64,000 bases of DNA from Hydractinia symbiolongicarpus. Its lineage: Eukaryota; Cnidaria; Hydrozoa; Anthoathecata; Hydractiniidae. The notes under the pieces are model-generated. The model ran no database searches. It had not been told where the DNA came from and saw only the letters and a list, made by a program, of their open reading frames with translations. Below are positions 62,939 to 64,000 of the stretch, piece by piece; the first letter of the stretch is position 1, and each line of letters opens with the position of its first letter. The position numbers were made by a program, and so were the translations under genes. The stretch covers positions 16,813,001 through 16,877,000 of the forward strand of contig NC_079885.1 in NCBI RefSeq assembly GCF_029227915.1. Reading direction: 5' to 3'.

Positions 62939-63003
62939 GAGTTAAAAAGCAGAGAATTGATACCCTGGAGGGGAAAATTGAGGCTTTAGACGAGAAAGTT
63001 AAA
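62939..63003 (+). CDS. Possible internal exon, coiled coil
   Basis: A 65-base segment bounded by TTATGTAG (acceptor) and AAA|GTAAGT (strong donor at 63004). The frame with two leading bases reads VKKQRIDTLEGKIEALDEKV, a heptad-like coiled coil, and leaves phase 0. It joins in frame to the exon at 63124. Function unknown; the upstream exon is not identified. Confidence 0.42.
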
Positions 63004-63123
63004 GTAAGTTATGCACTAGAAATAATTGCTTTGAAGTGTAGAATGTGATAAAACAGTAACAGTAACTTAGTGAACGATTAGAAGTTTAGAATGTGGCATT
63101 TCCACAATTGTCTTATTTTTTAG

Positions 63124-63342
63124 GAGTTATCAGCAAAGAAATTGGATTTGTCGTGGGACGCCTTCCGGGACTTTTGTTCCCAAAATAAGACTTTGGGAGC
63201 ATTTATAAGCTCCCAAAATTGCAAATCCTGGAAGGCGTCTGGTGGCTCACGCACCTTTACACAGGAGGATGATATGCGGGAGCGGGCGAAGTTGAAGAGG
63301 AAGAACGGTGAAAGAGGGAGAGGAGGAGGATATAGGTGGTAA
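63124..63342 (+). CDS. Possible last exon, partly made of a foldback repeat
   Basis: Preceded by a T-rich tract and TTTTTAG (63113-63123); phase 0 reading begins ELSAKKLDLSWDAFRDF, continues QNKTLGAFISSQNCKSW and ends in a basic low-complexity tail with RGRGGGYRW before TAA at 63340-63342. Nested inverted repeats (GACGCCTTCC...GGAAGGCGTC, about 63158-63241, and TTGGGAGC...GCTCCCAA, about 63192-63216) lie within it, so a small repeat may have been taken into the exon. No known family. Confidence 0.4.
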   Translation, partial: ELSAKKLDLSWDAFRDFCSQNKTLGAFISSQNCKSWKASGGSRTFTQEDDMRERAKLKRKNGERGRGGGYRW

Positions 63343-64000
63343 AAAAAAATGCAAAATCTTGCTGTTCTTAATTCATTCCTCTCAACCCATCCCCAGACTT
63401 TTCTTCTTTTAAAAATTTTCTTTTGCACAACAGTATGTGCTTTTAATATTTTGACGTAGTATATAGTTATATAGACATCTATAGTTATATAGACAGTCAG
63501 CAAGCATAACTTTAGGTTATAAAATTCTTTATTAAGCTATTATAAAACAATTTGCGTTTTGTCATATTATTTGTGTCTTGCCTTTTTGTTCCAAGATTCT
63601 GCATATAATGTGCGTAATTACCTTATTCCATGAAATTACCCAGTTATGATTTTACACGCTTTTTATAAGAATATAATTATAAGAATATCGAGGCTGAGAA
63701 ATGGGTTAAAATTAGAAATATCCTAAGAATATACCCAGGCTCAACTTCTTGTTTTAGATATGAAAATTTGTGTGATGCGCAGATTTTGATTAGAGGTTTA
63801 TTTCTTATACTGTATGTTTATTTTCTTGTCGGATCACCTGTCGTTTTCACTTTGTTTAACGACTTTCCACCATTTTTTTAAACATCTTTAAGCATATTAA
63901 GGGTAATACATACTTTCCGGTGAAGAATATTTTTAAGAATATTTGAGGCTGAGATTTGTCAAAAAGCAAAGGATACTGAGGCTGAAACGAAAAAACAATA
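63343..64000. other. A+T-rich end of the window, no gene seen
   Basis: Contains a short duplication of TATAGTTATATAGACA near 63460-63495 and three GAGGCTGAGA/GAGGCTGAAA words (63690, 63946, 63978). Nothing coding. Confidence 0.4.

Overview
This is a window of animal nuclear DNA, most likely from a cnidarian and possibly a hydrozoan. That placement is an inference from the very A+T-rich spacer, introns with GT/AG sites, a host gene recognisable as VPS39, and the mix of mobile elements (APE-type LINE with an inserted PHD-like finger, Penelope-like, DIRS-like, BEL/Pao, Ty1/copia, Ty3/gypsy, Harbinger, Tc1/mariner, pogo, Helentron, tRNA-headed SINE). Ordinary host coding sequence is scarce: the first coding exon of VPS39 (4930-5485, minus) and a possible two-exon coiled-coil gene at the right edge (62939-63342). 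Almost everything else is mobile or virus-derived.

Layout. 1-832: eroded BEL gag fragment. 833-4190: nearly full-length LINE (minus), inserted in that fragment and probably inside the first VPS39 intron. 6247-10280: eroded copia element (minus). 10281-12443: unannotated A+T-rich DNA with one copy of a dispersed repeat. 12497-13534: Harbinger remnant with TAA target duplication. 14997-15975: Tc1 and Penelope fragments. 16430-19064: second LINE copy (plus), truncated at both ends. 21090-22545: pogo-like remnant. 23372-25000: an intact SAP-SWIM-YqaJ reading frame.

25117-33710 is the most unusual part: a compact block, visibly less A+T-rich than its surroundings, of about eleven intronless genes on both strands with almost no spacing. 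It encodes a DD35E integrase, a probable major capsid-like protein, coiled-coil and membrane proteins that look structural, an MSV199/BRO-like viral protein, and small zinc-ribbon and SAP-like proteins. Eight starts carry an AATAAA-type motif touching the ATG, and most gene ends are followed by a DNA hairpin. I read it as an integrated DNA virus or Polinton-like element that shows no polymerase, ATPase or protease here. Several genes carry single frameshifts.

33838-42720: SINE fragment, DIRS-like recombinase/RNase H remnant, LINE fragment, a minisatellite with a 262-bp higher-order repeat, a gypsy remnant holding a foldback-rich TTAA element, and TIR repeats. 42721-51685: a very young BEL/Pao element (146-bp LTRs identical, 5-bp target duplication) whose reverse transcriptase is split by a 3051-bp insertion with Helentron-like ends. 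53329-53719: tRNA-like sequence split by a SINE. 54614-62515: an autonomous Helentron (2A-like peptide plus OTU protease, Rep with HUH and two-tyrosine motifs, PIF1-type helicase), lightly broken, with tandem repeats and a second copy of the TTAA element at its 3' side. The last 1.5 kb holds the possible host exons.

All family assignments are from reading the translated sequence by eye. No database search was run.
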